Shown piece by piece: positions 42,176 through 51,065 of a stretch of DNA of 64,000 nt. Every line of letters starts with the position of its first letter. Within the stretch, counting starts at the first letter, position 1. Location of the stretch: contig WRIV01000004.1 in the NCBI GenBank assembly GCA_009782555.1, positions 62,001-126,000 on the forward strand, given 5' to 3'. Source of the DNA: Treponema sp. (GTDB taxonomy: Bacteria > Spirochaetota > Spirochaetia > Treponematales > Breznakiellaceae). Position numbers and translations under genes: made by a program. The notes beneath the pieces were generated by a model. That model did no database searches. It saw only the letters and a program-made list of their open reading frames with translations, and was not told where the DNA came from.

Positions 42176-43153
42176 ATGGTTGAAACCAGCGCCTGGATTG
42201 AATGCGACGACGGGGCAAAGCTCTTTGTACGGCACTGGAGTCCCAATTTTGGGGCCGGAATAGAAAAGCCGGCGGCGCTGATCCTGCTGGTTCATGGCAT
42301 GGCAGAACATTCCCTCCGGTATAGAAGACTGGCGGAAACGCTTTGTTCTCACAATTTTGAAGTTTGGGCTGCGGATTTGCGGGGTCATGGGAAAACCGCT
42401 GATCTGTCGGTGAATGATCCGGGAAAGGGCGGCCTTTTGGGCCATACCGCGGACAAAAACGGTTTTTTCCGAGTGGTCTTGGATCTGGGGATCATTGCCG
42501 GGTACATCGCAGGGGAGACAAAAAAATACGGAGAGCGGCCTTTCTTGATCATGGGACATTCTTGGGGTTCCTTCCTGGTTCAAGCCTATATTGAAAACCC
42601 TGTTGCGGTTCTTCCATTAAGGGGTTGTATGCTCTCCGGTACCCGGGGGCCGGGGGGGGCAAAAATATCCCTTGGAGCGCCTTTTCTTGCTTTGCTGGCA
42701 TTGCTCAGGGGGAAGAGAAAGGTTTCTAAAATAGCCATTGCCATCAGCAAGGGACACAATAATAAACCCTTTAGGCCCAACAGGACTCCCTCTGACTGGC
42801 TCTCCCGGGACGAAAAAGAAGTGGATGCCTATGGATCGGATCCGCTTAGCGGATATGACTGTTCTTCGGGTTTTTACCGGGACATGATCAGAGGACTTGC
42901 GGCAATACATCAAAAAGCCGCCCTGGCCCGGATTGATCGGAATCTTCCGGTGTACATATTCTGCGGCAGCGCCGATCCGGTGGGGGACATGGGGGCGAGC
43001 CCCACGGTGCTTGTAAATACATACCGGGAATTAGGTATAGAAGATTTGGAATTTGTAATATACCCCGAAGCCCGGCACGAAACCCTCAACGAAACTAACC
43101 GGGGAGAAGTGACGGAGGATATTCTTAACTGGCTTCTGAGACATACTAATTAA
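42176..43153 (+). CDS. Alpha/beta hydrolase, monoacylglycerol lipase-like
   Basis: A 325-residue Hydrolase_4 (S33) serine hydrolase, probably acting on lipid esters such as monoacylglycerols or lysophospholipids. Oxyanion-side motif LLVHGMAEHSLRYRRLAE, the strand WAADLRGHGKT, nucleophile elbow GHSWG with Ser near residue 128, acid in IFCGSADPVGD near 265 and catalytic His in PEARHETLNE near 303. No signal peptide, so cytosolic. No ribosome site precedes the ATG; the -10 box lies just before it. pcnB starts 15 bases downstream. Confidence 0.88.
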   Translation: MVETSAWIECDDGAKLFVRHWSPNFGAGIEKPAALILLVHGMAEHSLRYRRLAETLCSHNFEVWAADLRGHGKTADLSVNDPGKGGLLGHTADKNGFFRVVLDLGIIAGYIAGETKKYGERPFLIMGHSWGSFLVQAYIENPVAVLPLRGCMLSGTRGPGGAKISLGAPFLALLALLRGKRKVSKIAIAISKGHNNKPFRPNRTPSDWLSRDEKEVDAYGSDPLSGYDCSSGFYRDMIRGLAAIHQKAALARIDRNLPVYIFCGSADPVGDMGASPTVLVNTYRELGIEDLEFVIYPEARHETLNETNRGEVTEDILNWLLRHTN

Positions 43154-43167
43154 TTGCAGGTGCAAAG

Positions 43168-44442
43168 GTGCTGATCCGTTACGGAAAAGAACAGAACGGA
43201 AGACTCATAAAAAAAGCGGCGGTCTATACCCGGGAAGAGCACAAGATCAATTTTGCTGATGTGGACAGCGATGCGGTGTTTATAACCGGGCGGCTCCGTG
43301 CCAACGGACATGAAAGCTACATTGTGGGAGGTGCGGTACGGGATTTGATCCTGGGAAAAAAACCCAAGGATTTCGACATTGTTACCGATGCCATCCCCGC
43401 CAGGATCAAGCGAATTTTCCGCAATTCCCGGATCATCGGCAAGCGTTTCCGGCTGGTCCATGTTTATTTCGGCCCCAAGATTTTTGAGGTTTCCACCTTC
43501 CGTTCCATTAAGGACGGCCATACCGGCAACACCTACGGTGCCATCGAAGAAGATGTACTGCGCCGGGATTTTTCCTGTAACGCCCTCTTTTATGATCCCG
43601 GTAAACAGGTGGTGGTGGATTATGTAAACGGCATGAATGATATCAGGAAAAGGCTGCTCCAGCCCATCATCCCGCAGGAACTGATCTTTAGGGACGATCC
43701 GGTCCGGATGATCCGGGCCGTCAAGTATGCGGCGGCGGCGGATTTTTCCATTCCCTGGATACTCAAGCGGCGTATCAAAAAAGAGGCTAATCTCCTGGAA
43801 CAGGTTTCTCCCTCACGGCTTACCGAGGAACTCTCCAAAATTATCCGTTCCCCTGCAGCTTCTAAGATTGTAAAAAATCTGGACGGGGCGGGGCTTTACG
43901 GCTATTTGCAAAAAGAAGCATCCGCCCTGATGAGGCGTGATCCTGCCTTCTGCAGGGCATATCTTGCCGGTTTTGGAAAAGCCGCCCCTTCTCCGGCAAT
44001 GAGTGCTGGCAAGGTTTCCAGTGCAGTTCCTGGATCTGCTTCCGGTGCAATTTTTTCAACGGAAGGCACTGTCCGCCGCCGTACAAAAGAAGTGGACGGC
44101 TGGCCCCTGACATCTCTGGTTAGGAATTACCTGGAACTAAAAGCGCCCTGGCAGGCATTGAAGAAGGGAAGCTGGGAAGATTACCGCGCTGTTTTTTTCG
44201 ATACCCGCCGTTTTATTCTTCCCATGAACCCTCCACGGATTGAACTGGAGCAGGCTGTAAGAATCGTTCTTGCCGAGCATGGGATTGAACTAAAGAAGAC
44301 AAGGGTTTTTGAACGGGAACCTCGAAAGCAAGATGGCCTGGTTCATCCCCAGGCAAAAACAGAGGAACAGCAAAAACCCAAGCAAAGGCGGAACCGCCGG
44401 AAAAACGCCGCCGCCGCAAAGAGCATTGCAGAATTGGATTAG
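43168..44442 (+). CDS. pcnB: Poly(A) polymerase / tRNA nucleotidyltransferase family protein
   Basis: Class II nucleotidyltransferase of 424 residues. The head domain has IVGGAVRDLILGKKPKDFDIVTDA (GG and DxD motifs near residues 53-70), RLVHVYFGPKIFEVSTFR and RRDFSCNALFYD near 132; an RNA-binding neck follows. Poly(A) polymerase I is favoured over CCA-adding enzyme because of the KxxKDFDI head, the N-terminal extension and the long basic C-terminal tail (PKQRRNRRKNAAAAK), all features of PcnB; a strict distinction needs phylogeny. PcnB tags RNAs for degradation. It starts with GTG behind a weak AGG ribosome site. Confidence 0.8.
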   Translation: MLIRYGKEQNGRLIKKAAVYTREEHKINFADVDSDAVFITGRLRANGHESYIVGGAVRDLILGKKPKDFDIVTDAIPARIKRIFRNSRIIGKRFRLVHVYFGPKIFEVSTFRSIKDGHTGNTYGAIEEDVLRRDFSCNALFYDPGKQVVVDYVNGMNDIRKRLLQPIIPQELIFRDDPVRMIRAVKYAAAADFSIPWILKRRIKKEANLLEQVSPSRLTEELSKIIRSPAASKIVKNLDGAGLYGYLQKEASALMRRDPAFCRAYLAGFGKAAPSPAMSAGKVSSAVPGSASGAIFSTEGTVRRRTKEVDGWPLTSLVRNYLELKAPWQALKKGSWEDYRAVFFDTRRFILPMNPPRIELEQAVRIVLAEHGIELKKTRVFEREPRKQDGLVHPQAKTEEQQKPKQRRNRRKNAAAAKSIAELD

Positions 44443-44461
44443 GCCGTCGTCCGGGACGGCC
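44442..44461. terminator. Hairpin between convergent pcnB and the peptidase-MA-like gene
   Basis: GGCCGTC (44442-44448) and GACGGCC (44455-44461) around six bases, overlapping the pcnB stop. There is no U-tract on either strand, so termination is only suggested by location. Confidence 0.35.
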
Positions 44462-44481
44462 AATCATCCGCAGTGGGTGCG

Positions 44482-45609
44482 CTACCGCAGCTTGTTGATC
44501 AATTCGTCGGCGCGGGCCTTGTACCGGACGCTGTCTGCGGCGGAAGCATCTTCCAGAAAACCAATCGCTTCGGCCTTTTTTCCGGCGGCGGCGGCATTTA
44601 CCCCCCGGGCATACTGGATCAGGGCCCGTTCAGCGCCGTAGTCAAAAGCCTTCCGGTACAACGCTTCGGCGTCGTCATATTTTTTTTCTTCGTAAGCTAA
44701 TAGGCCTAAATAGTAATAAGAAGCATAGTGGGTATTTTTTAGTTCCGCCGCTCTGCGAAAAAGATCTCCGGCGGCGGCAAAATTTTTGCTTCCGTAGGCT
44801 TTTTGCCCTTCTTCAATCAGTTCAATAAAGGTCTTTTTACCCGCGATGTATTCCTGGTAATCCCTGTTTAACTCGGCAATGGAATTAAAGAGGATCAGCC
44901 GCTTGTAAACCCCTTGAGTGTTTTCTTCCGCAGTGGCGGAGGGCGAAAGGAGTATAAAGCTGTCTGTCAGGGCCCGGTAATAATCGTTAGTTTTGCCGGC
45001 CATAAAAAACGAAACCAGGGACCAGGAAGCGGCCTGGATATTGGGAACAGAAGGCCCGGCCTGGAGTATGGATTCGGGGCTTATGGTCAACCGTTTTACC
45101 GTTTCAAGCCAGTTTAGGTTTTCTTCATAAACCAGAGTTCCCCTGGTCCGGTCATACTCAAGAGTATTAAAGTATACCGCAAAGCCTTCTCTGATCCAGA
45201 CAGGAGGATTGGAGATAAAGGCCCGCAAAAACTGGACAAAGGCTTGGTGGGGAACAAGACGTTTTTCTTCATCGCTTCCACGGTGTATCACCAGTTCCCG
45301 GTTTGCCGGTTCCTGGTAGTGGATGTAGACCGCCCCCGGTCTGGGGTTTCCCAGTTTGGATGTAACATAGCTGTCGTATTCAGCCTTGTTGGTAAAGACC
45401 CGCACCCGGAGGGGAGTGGAGAGCAGTGCCGGATTAAAACAAAAAACCTTGTTGTAAGCGGCAAAACGCTGTTCCATTTCTCCGGAATAGGCCGCGCCGT
45501 CGGGGTTTCCAGCGGGGACGATTATTTCGTAATGGGTGGATCGAAGCTGGGCGTTTAGCGCCGTTCCCAGGCTCAATATAAGGGCAAAGGCAAGGATTGA
45601 CTTTTTCAT
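44482..45609 (-). CDS. Exported peptidase-MA-like protein with TPRs, zinc motif degenerate
   Basis: A 375-residue protein with a signal peptide (cut after LNA near residue 19). The central part (about 110-175) matches the DUF1570/peptidase MA family: a first motif LVPHQAFVQFL and, after a short spacer, PPVWIREGFAVYF with the third-ligand Glu. In active members the first motif is HExxH; here it reads H-Q-A-F-V, so zinc binding and proteolysis are doubtful. The C-terminus has two or three TPRs (FAAAGDLFRRAAELKNTHYASYYYLGLLAYEEKKYDDAEALYRKAF). GGAGG five bases before the ATG at 45609 fixes the start. Confidence 0.75.
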   Translation of the reverse strand: MKKSILAFALILSLGTALNAQLRSTHYEIIVPAGNPDGAAYSGEMEQRFAAYNKVFCFNPALLSTPLRVRVFTNKAEYDSYVTSKLGNPRPGAVYIHYQEPANRELVIHRGSDEEKRLVPHQAFVQFLRAFISNPPVWIREGFAVYFNTLEYDRTRGTLVYEENLNWLETVKRLTISPESILQAGPSVPNIQAASWSLVSFFMAGKTNDYYRALTDSFILLSPSATAEENTQGVYKRLILFNSIAELNRDYQEYIAGKKTFIELIEEGQKAYGSKNFAAAGDLFRRAAELKNTHYASYYYLGLLAYEEKKYDDAEALYRKAFDYGAERALIQYARGVNAAAAGKKAEAIGFLEDASAADSVRYKARADELINKLR

Positions 45610-45625
45610 GGTGGCCTCCATTGTA

Positions 45626-46513
45626 TTATTCCTCCCGTATTTTATCAATAATAAGATTGACCTTTTCTATAAGGATACCCGTGTAGCGTTCTATGTTATC
45701 AATGATGTACTGTTGAAGCCCCTGCATATCTCCTCCCAGCTGCAGTCCAAAGGGTACATCGATGGTGATCACCAGGTGATAACCATTCTTGTCGTCCTTG
45801 ACGGAAATTTTTTTGATCAGGATCTGCTCGTTGTATTCGTCTACGCAGTGGATTACCATCTGAGAAAGGGCCGCCTCGGAGATGATCACCTTGCCGCGTC
45901 TGGAGTACTCAGGGCGGACTACGGACTTTTCGTGCATCCGGGGAGTGTTTCCCAGGGTTTCCGGCAGGCGGCGGCGGCGGAAAATGCGGATGGCGTCGTA
46001 AAAGATCTGGGAATAGCTTCGTTTGACTTCAATGGAAGGAACGGGGATTACATGCTTTCCTTCAATTCTGCGGGTACGGATCGCCTTTTCAATATCTTCC
46101 TGACTGGCGATGTCCTCAATGTGAATGATCCGGTCCGGGGCGGGGAGTTCCAGTCTGGCGGCAATTTTGTAGACCATTTTTTCCGAAGTCCCCAGGAGAA
46201 GAATTTTTCTGAACTTTTCGGTCTGAAGGCGCTTGATCACTTCGTCCCGGTATTTTTTGTCGTCAAAGAGGGCAACCTTGACGGCGGCCATTAGGGATTT
46301 TTCTTTTTTTGCAGAACGGCCCGCCAGGATCCGGTTTTCCCTGATAAGGAGGCCGTCGTCGATGATATAGTCAATGCCGTATTTCTGGGCCACGAGGACT
46401 GCACGGAAACTTTTTCCGGTGCCGCTTTCGCCGACAAGGGCATAGGTTTTTATTCTGCGCAAAGAAAAGAGCAGGTTCCGGAGCATGGATTGAGTATACT
46501 CCATGTTTAGCAT
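45626..46513 (-). CDS. P-loop ATPase fused to an Asp23-like domain
   Basis: A 295-residue protein with two parts. Residues ~1-150 form a P-loop NTPase: TYALVGESGTGKS (Walker A near residue 30), FRKILLLGTSEK later, and AARLELPAPDRIIHIEDIAS. Residues ~205-295 (VRPEYSRRGKVIISEAALSQMVIHCVDEY, ITIDVPFGLQLGGDMQGLQQYIIDNIERYTGI) look like the Asp23/Gls24 (DUF322) fold, a small envelope-associated alpha/beta module. I do not know a characterised protein with this combination. Its start overlaps tag by seven bases and its stop lies 16 bases before the peptidase-like gene. Confidence 0.7.
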   Translation of the reverse strand: MLNMEYTQSMLRNLLFSLRRIKTYALVGESGTGKSFRAVLVAQKYGIDYIIDDGLLIRENRILAGRSAKKEKSLMAAVKVALFDDKKYRDEVIKRLQTEKFRKILLLGTSEKMVYKIAARLELPAPDRIIHIEDIASQEDIEKAIRTRRIEGKHVIPVPSIEVKRSYSQIFYDAIRIFRRRRLPETLGNTPRMHEKSVVRPEYSRRGKVIISEAALSQMVIHCVDEYNEQILIKKISVKDDKNGYHLVITIDVPFGLQLGGDMQGLQQYIIDNIERYTGILIEKVNLIIDKIREE

Positions 46514-47085
46514 TGTTGGATCAGTTTTTTTACATCCCGGTAACGAAAACAGGAAACAAGATGATCGTTGACCAGTCCTGCGGCCTGGAGGTGGGCATAT
46601 ATGATCGTGCTTCCCAAAAAGCGAAAACCCCGGTTTTTAAGATCCGCTGCAATGTGTCCGGAAAGCTCTGTTTTGGCGGGAATTTCCGCCAGGGTCTTCC
46701 AGCCGCCGCAGAGGGGCTTCCCGCCGGTAAAACCCCAGAGGTAGGCGGAAAAACTGCCGAATTTCTTCTGTATATCCAAAAACAGCCGGGCGTTGGTGAT
46801 GGATGCTTCTATTTTGAGGCGGTTTCGCACTATCCCCGGATCGGAGAGGAGTTTTTGTTTTTTTGCATCTCCGTAACGGGCGACTTTTTCCGGATCAAAA
46901 CCGGCGTAGACTTTGCGGTAGTTTTCCCGCTTTTTTAGGATCGTAAGCCAGCTTAGACCTGCCTGGGCTGATTCCAGTACAAGAAACTCAAAGTGTTTTC
47001 GATCATCATAAACAGGAACACCCCATTCTGTATCGTGGTATTCCATGTACAGGGATGAACCCAAACACCATTCACAGCGTTTCAT
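46507..47085 (-). CDS. tag: DNA-3-methyladenine glycosylase I
   Basis: Excises 3-methyladenine from alkylated DNA, base-excision repair. The 192-residue protein aligns by eye with E. coli Tag along its length: RCEWCLGSSLYMEYHDTEWGVP at the N-terminus, LESAQAGLSWLTILKKRENYR near 38, NRGFRFLGSTIIYAHLQAAGLVNDHLVSC near 148. Zinc-snap ligands are present (Cys 4, His 17 and the C-terminal His-x3-Cys). It starts inside the stop of the pseudouridine synthase gene (ATGA). Confidence 0.95.
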   Translation of the reverse strand: MKRCEWCLGSSLYMEYHDTEWGVPVYDDRKHFEFLVLESAQAGLSWLTILKKRENYRKVYAGFDPEKVARYGDAKKQKLLSDPGIVRNRLKIEASITNARLFLDIQKKFGSFSAYLWGFTGGKPLCGGWKTLAEIPAKTELSGHIAADLKNRGFRFLGSTIIYAHLQAAGLVNDHLVSCFRYRDVKKLIQQC

Positions 47086-48089
47086 GGGTTCAGTATACCA
47101 AATAGTTCTTTTACCGTCTTGGCAAAATCTTCCGGCAGGGGCGCTTTGATAATCCGGGGAATTCCCGGCAGGGTATCTTTGGGCAGTTCCAGTTCCGCCC
47201 CATGGAGAAAGAACCCGCCCATCACAGGTTTGCCGCCGTATTTCCGGTCCCCCGCCAGGGGATGACCGTGGTGGGCCGCCTGGGCGCGGATCTGGTGGGT
47301 ACGGCCCGTTTCAATTTCCAGCCGGACATAGCTGAAAGAAAAGCCGTTTCGTTTTGCCCAAGCCAGGGGAGTTACATGGGTAAAAGCCCGGCGGCTGCGG
47401 GGCAGATGGCTGTTGGGCGAGCGGCGGCCATGGCGTTCCGGTGATGCAAAAGCTGAAACAATGGTTTTCCGGTCCTCTTGATCCCGCACAAGCATATCTT
47501 CCCATGGTTCGTTTTGCCGCAGTTCGCCTTCAAGGATGGCCAAATAACGTTTCCGGATTAATCCATTTTTTAGGAGGGCGCTGAAGCACCTGGCTGTCTC
47601 CAGGGCAAGGGAAAAAACGACGATGCCGCCGGCAGGTTTGTCCAGCCTGTGGAGCGGGCCGGGGGTAAAGGAAAGGGATGGAGGGAGCTTCCCTTCCAGG
47701 TACAGATGGACCTGTTTTTCCAGAGTCATTTCCTTTTTGGAAAAGGATCCCCCATGAACCGCCATGCCTGGGGGTTTATTAAGGATAAGCAACCCCGATC
47801 CTTCCCAAAGCACATTGAGTTTTGTATTGCGTTGTTTTCCGGCGGTCTGCCTAGATGAAAACTGTTTGCGATGTGCCGGATATTCTTCTTCCCTTGTTTT
47901 TTCCAGCGGGAGTTCAATCACTGCGCCTGCGGGGATCCTTTCTTCTCCTCCTGCGGCTTTGCCGTTTACCATAACCCTGCCTTTTCGTAAAAGCCGGTGC
48001 AGGGCGGAAAGGGGAAGATTAGGAAGGGCTTTACGGAGGATCCGGTCCAGGCGGCGGTCCGCATCATCATTCTGTGCAACAAGGATCAT
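47082..48089 (-). CDS. RluC/RluD-family pseudouridine synthase
   Basis: Converts uridine to pseudouridine in rRNA or tRNA. The 335-residue protein has an S4 RNA-binding domain (about residues 10-65; RRLDRILRKALPNLPLSALHRLLRKGRVMVNG) and the RluA-type catalytic domain: LLILNKPPGMAVHGG, the active-site PLHRLDKPAGGIVVF with Asp near residue 145, RKRYLAILEGEL and LEIETGRTHQIRAQAAHHGHPLAGDRKYG. Which uridine is modified is not predictable. An ATG at 48089 is taken as start; a TTG seven codons upstream is possible. Confidence 0.92.
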   Translation of the reverse strand: MILVAQNDDADRRLDRILRKALPNLPLSALHRLLRKGRVMVNGKAAGGEERIPAGAVIELPLEKTREEEYPAHRKQFSSRQTAGKQRNTKLNVLWEGSGLLILNKPPGMAVHGGSFSKKEMTLEKQVHLYLEGKLPPSLSFTPGPLHRLDKPAGGIVVFSLALETARCFSALLKNGLIRKRYLAILEGELRQNEPWEDMLVRDQEDRKTIVSAFASPERHGRRSPNSHLPRSRRAFTHVTPLAWAKRNGFSFSYVRLEIETGRTHQIRAQAAHHGHPLAGDRKYGGKPVMGGFFLHGAELELPKDTLPGIPRIIKAPLPEDFAKTVKELFGILNP

Positions 48090-48137
48090 GTTTTTTCTGC
48101 TTCTTGACAAACCCTCCCTTCCATATCATGGTTTATT

Positions 48138-48599
48138 ATGGCTTTGATAGGTTTTTTTGAAAACCCTGTTTTTTTGTCTGTTATTTCAAGCCTGTTTGTT
48201 GCTCAATTTGTAAAAACGATAATTTATCTCCTGCGATCAAGGGTAAAAAAACCTAAGGAAACGCTGTCAATTCTGATATGGCGGACCGGGGGTATGCCTT
48301 CCAGCCATTCTTCCATGGTAGCGGCCCTGGCCGCTTCGATAGCGTTTGTGGAAGGACCGGATTCCAGCCTCTTTATTATTACCCTGGTGTTTGCCTTGAT
48401 CATTATCAGGGATGCGCTGGGAGTGCGTCGTTCATCGGGGATTCAGGCCAGGGTCCTTAACTGGCTGGGCAGACAGGCATCGGAAAAACTAAAAATTGAA
48501 TACCGCCCGGTTAAAGAAGTGAACGGCCATTCTCCTCTGGAAGTAACAGTGGGCGCCCTCCTGGGAATTATCATCGCCGCCGCATTCTGGTTTTTATAA
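48138..48599 (+). CDS. DUF212 divergent PAP2-like membrane protein
   Basis: A 153-residue membrane protein of the DUF212 family, distantly related to acid phosphatase/vanadium haloperoxidase enzymes. Motifs WRTGGMPSSHSSMVAALAASIAF (residues ~49-71), IIRDALGVRRSSGIQARVLN and VNGHSPLEVTVGALLGI correspond to the PAP2 motifs, so a lipid phosphate phosphatase role is likely. Three or four membrane helices. A TTGACA lies at 48104-48109 but its partner -10 (TATCAT) is only 14 bases away. Confidence 0.88.
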   Translation: MALIGFFENPVFLSVISSLFVAQFVKTIIYLLRSRVKKPKETLSILIWRTGGMPSSHSSMVAALAASIAFVEGPDSSLFIITLVFALIIIRDALGVRRSSGIQARVLNWLGRQASEKLKIEYRPVKEVNGHSPLEVTVGALLGIIIAAAFWFL

Positions 48600-48652
48600 A
48601 CCCAATTTATTGCTGAGCAGGTCCCCCCAGGATTTTTTACGGACGCTATACG

Positions 48653-48681
48653 TTGAAAAAATAATCAAGGCATGATATAAA
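48653..48681 (+). promoter_or_regulatory. Promoter of the rnf-like operon
   Basis: TTGAAA (48653-48658), a 17-base spacer and TATAAA (48676-48681) preceded by TG-a, giving an extended -10. The start of transcription should lie near 48688, 13 bases before the rnfC ATG. Confidence 0.7.
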
Positions 48682-48700
48682 TAAAACGGCTTGAGCAAAA

Positions 48701-50005
48701 ATGAAAATTTATTCATTCCTCCGCGGGGGGATTCGGTATACTGATACAACAGTTCCTCCCCGGGATTCCAGCGTTACCGCTTTTCTTCCCGGACTTTCGA
48801 TAATTCCCCTGGTTCAACATGTGGGGAGCAAGGCAAATCCTGTGGTAAGCATTGGCGACCGGGTGAGCGAAGGAATGCTCATAGGCCGGGGTCAGGGGCT
48901 TGGTTCCGCCAACATACATGCTACCGTGCCGGGCCGGGTGGTGCGGACCGTTTCATGGAAAATGGCAGAAGGCCTTACCAACGACGCACTGGTAATAAAA
49001 CTTGATGGAAGTTTTGATAAACTGGGCCGCCATGAAGAAATTTTTCCATGGCAGTCGCTGCCTCCCTTTGAACTACAGCGGATCATCGCCGAATACGGCA
49101 TTGTGGAAATGGAAGGTTCAGGGCGGCCCGTCTCCGATATGTTCTATTCCCTCCGTTCCGCCAAAGATCCGGTAAGCCTTGTGGTCCGCTGTGTTTTTGA
49201 TGATCCCTGGCTGGCGGCGGATTATGTGCTGCTTAGGGAAAGGCTCGCGGCAGTGGCCGAAGGAAGCCGCATTGCCGCCCGGGCGGGCCGCATGGGCCGG
49301 ATAGTTCTCGTTTTTTCCCGGAGGGAAAAAGAACTGGCCCAGCTTCTTTTTGACAGCTTGGCTAGATCGGAGTTTCCAGTAACCCTGGTCCTGGCTGGAT
49401 CCCGGTATCCCCAGCGGAACCGCCGGGAACTGGAAATGGTACTTCGCCGTTTTGCCGTACAGGAAGGAATTGAACTGGGAACGATCCTTGCCCTGGGGCC
49501 TGCCACCCTGGCGGCGATCCACGATGCAGTAAAACTGAAAAAACCCATTCTGTCCCGCTATGTGGCGGTGGGAGGATCGGCGATCAAAAAGCCCCAGGTG
49601 ATGAAGGTGAGGATCGGCACAAGGATAGGAGAAATTTTTGCTGAGTGCGGGGGCTTTGTGGACAAGCCGCGCCGTATCGGTTCCGGTTCCCCTCTTTTGG
49701 GGAGGGCCGTGGTGGATATGGACGAGCCGGTGATCAAAACCAGCTTTGCGATTTTTGCCTTTCTTTCGGGCCAGTTGGGCGATTCCGGACGGAACAAATG
49801 CACCGGCTGCGGTGAGTGCCGGGCCGTGTGTCCCGTGGGACTCGATCCGGAGATACTTTACAAATATATGAACGGATCGGAAAACAGGGATAGCCGGACC
49901 GGCAGGGCGGCGGAATGCCACGGCTGCGGTTGCTGCGAAGTGGTGTGTCCTTCCCGGCTTCCCCTTTCTACCAGTATAATTCGTTCAGCCTTAATGGGGA
50001 ATTAG
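48701..50005 (+). CDS. rnfC: RnfC-like protein; 4Fe-4S clusters kept, NADH/FMN site degenerate
   Basis: The 434-residue product follows RnfC from end to end: RnfC barrel with FLPGLSIIPLVQHVGSKANPVVSIGDRV (about 28-57), a Rossmann-like region, SLBB-type segment, and a ferredoxin domain with CTGCGECRAVCP near residue 367 and CHGCGCCEVVCP near 407, enough for two [4Fe-4S] clusters. In functional RnfC the Rossmann part has GGAGFPT and an N-A/G-ECEPY motif for FMN and NADH; here the matching positions read EGSGRPVSD (near 137) and VRCVFDDPW (near 160), and the YPxGGE motif reads YPQRNRREL. It probably cannot oxidise NADH. It leads a five-gene operon. Confidence 0.88.
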   Translation: MKIYSFLRGGIRYTDTTVPPRDSSVTAFLPGLSIIPLVQHVGSKANPVVSIGDRVSEGMLIGRGQGLGSANIHATVPGRVVRTVSWKMAEGLTNDALVIKLDGSFDKLGRHEEIFPWQSLPPFELQRIIAEYGIVEMEGSGRPVSDMFYSLRSAKDPVSLVVRCVFDDPWLAADYVLLRERLAAVAEGSRIAARAGRMGRIVLVFSRREKELAQLLFDSLARSEFPVTLVLAGSRYPQRNRRELEMVLRRFAVQEGIELGTILALGPATLAAIHDAVKLKKPILSRYVAVGGSAIKKPQVMKVRIGTRIGEIFAECGGFVDKPRRIGSGSPLLGRAVVDMDEPVIKTSFAIFAFLSGQLGDSGRNKCTGCGECRAVCPVGLDPEILYKYMNGSENRDSRTGRAAECHGCGCCEVVCPSRLPLSTSIIRSALMGN

Positions 50006-50006
50006 C

Positions 50007-51065
50007 ATGGATCTGACTCTCTTTCAAAAACCACAGGTAAATCTTGGCCGTTCAACTCCGGGAAGGATGTGTCTCGTGTCGATTTGTGCCATGATGGCGA
50101 TCCTTCAATCTTCATTAAGCGGCAATGACAAATGGAATTCTCTTTTTATTGCCCTTGCCGCCGTGGCAGGGACAGTGGGAACGGAACTCCTCTTTAATCT
50201 AAGGGACCGCTATTATTCCATTAAGGACGGCAGCGCCCTTGCATCGGCGCTCATCCTTACCCTGCTCCTGCCCAATCAAATTAACCCCCTCTATGCCTTT
50301 TTGGGAGGAGTTTTTGCCATGGCGGTGCTTAAACACAGTTTTGGAGGATTGGGTTCCAATTGGATAAATCCCGCCGCGGGGGCATGGCTCTTTATTCGTT
50401 CCGCCTGGCCTGTGGCGTTTAACCAAAGTCTGGAAGGAGGCGATCTTTCACGGCTTGCTGCATCGGTGGAGGGGGGCCTTCAAGACAGTATGGGTTCTCC
50501 CCTGGCCCTCCTTATGATCAATGGCTGGTCAAATATGCCCCTGGACGATATGGTGAGTTCGTTTTTTAATAACACGATCTTTGATTTTACCGGAAGTTTT
50601 CTGCCTCAAGGGTACCTTAGTCTGCTTTCTTCCAGCGGCCCGGGAATTATCGCCGACCGGGGGCTGCTCTTTCTATTGCTGGGAACGGTTCTTATTGCCG
50701 CTTCCCAGTGTTTCCGTTTCTGGGCACCGGCGGCGTTTCTTTTTGGATTTTCCCTTCTGGTGCGAATTTACGGTGCCTTGCCTTTTGGCGGCCCCCTTTG
50801 GAACGGGGATGTGATCTTTGCCTTGTTTTCCGGCGGTACAATGGCGGCGGCTTTTATTCTCCTTACCGATCCTGCCACGGGACCCAGATCAATGCCGGGC
50901 CATGCGGTTTTTATCAGTCTCTGTGTCCTCTTTACCTTTTTGTTCCGTTATCAGGGGCTTGATCCCTATGGCGCTGTAACAGCGGTACTATTAGGAAACG
51001 CCTTGGTTCCCCTGATCCGCAGAACCGAAAATGCGTGTTATTATGAAAGGAGGAGGAGGTCTTGA
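50007..51065 (+). CDS. rnfD: RnfD-like membrane protein without flavinylation motif
   Basis: A 352-residue membrane protein with about ten helices in the RnfD/NqrB pattern: LILTLLLPNQINPLYAFLGGVFAMAV near residues 78-104, KHSFGGLGSNWINPAAGAWLF, and late FSGGTMAAAFILLTDPATGPRS. In RnfD a covalent FMN sits on the Thr of an SGAT motif in a D-x-x-SGATPLALL context; here the same place near residue 160 reads DSMGSPLALL, with no Thr and no SGAT elsewhere. So FMN attachment by ApbE is not expected. It lies one base after the rnfC stop. Confidence 0.85.
   Translation: MDLTLFQKPQVNLGRSTPGRMCLVSICAMMAILQSSLSGNDKWNSLFIALAAVAGTVGTELLFNLRDRYYSIKDGSALASALILTLLLPNQINPLYAFLGGVFAMAVLKHSFGGLGSNWINPAAGAWLFIRSAWPVAFNQSLEGGDLSRLAASVEGGLQDSMGSPLALLMINGWSNMPLDDMVSSFFNNTIFDFTGSFLPQGYLSLLSSSGPGIIADRGLLFLLLGTVLIAASQCFRFWAPAAFLFGFSLLVRIYGALPFGGPLWNGDVIFALFSGGTMAAAFILLTDPATGPRSMPGHAVFISLCVLFTFLFRYQGLDPYGAVTAVLLGNALVPLIRRTENACYYERRRRS

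Noticed and set aside
48104-48129. TTGACA and TATCAT before the DUF212 gene as a promoter
   Set aside because: The spacer is only 14 bases, outside the usual 16-18, so it was not listed as a feature.
12040-48645. ATTTTTTACGGAC occurring at about 12042 and 48631 as a dispersed element
   Set aside because: A 13-base match is expected by chance in a window of this size and the flanks do not match.
49118-49921. 267-codon minus-strand frame inside rnfC
   Set aside because: Antisense shadow; rnfC has clear motifs and a ribosome-compatible start.
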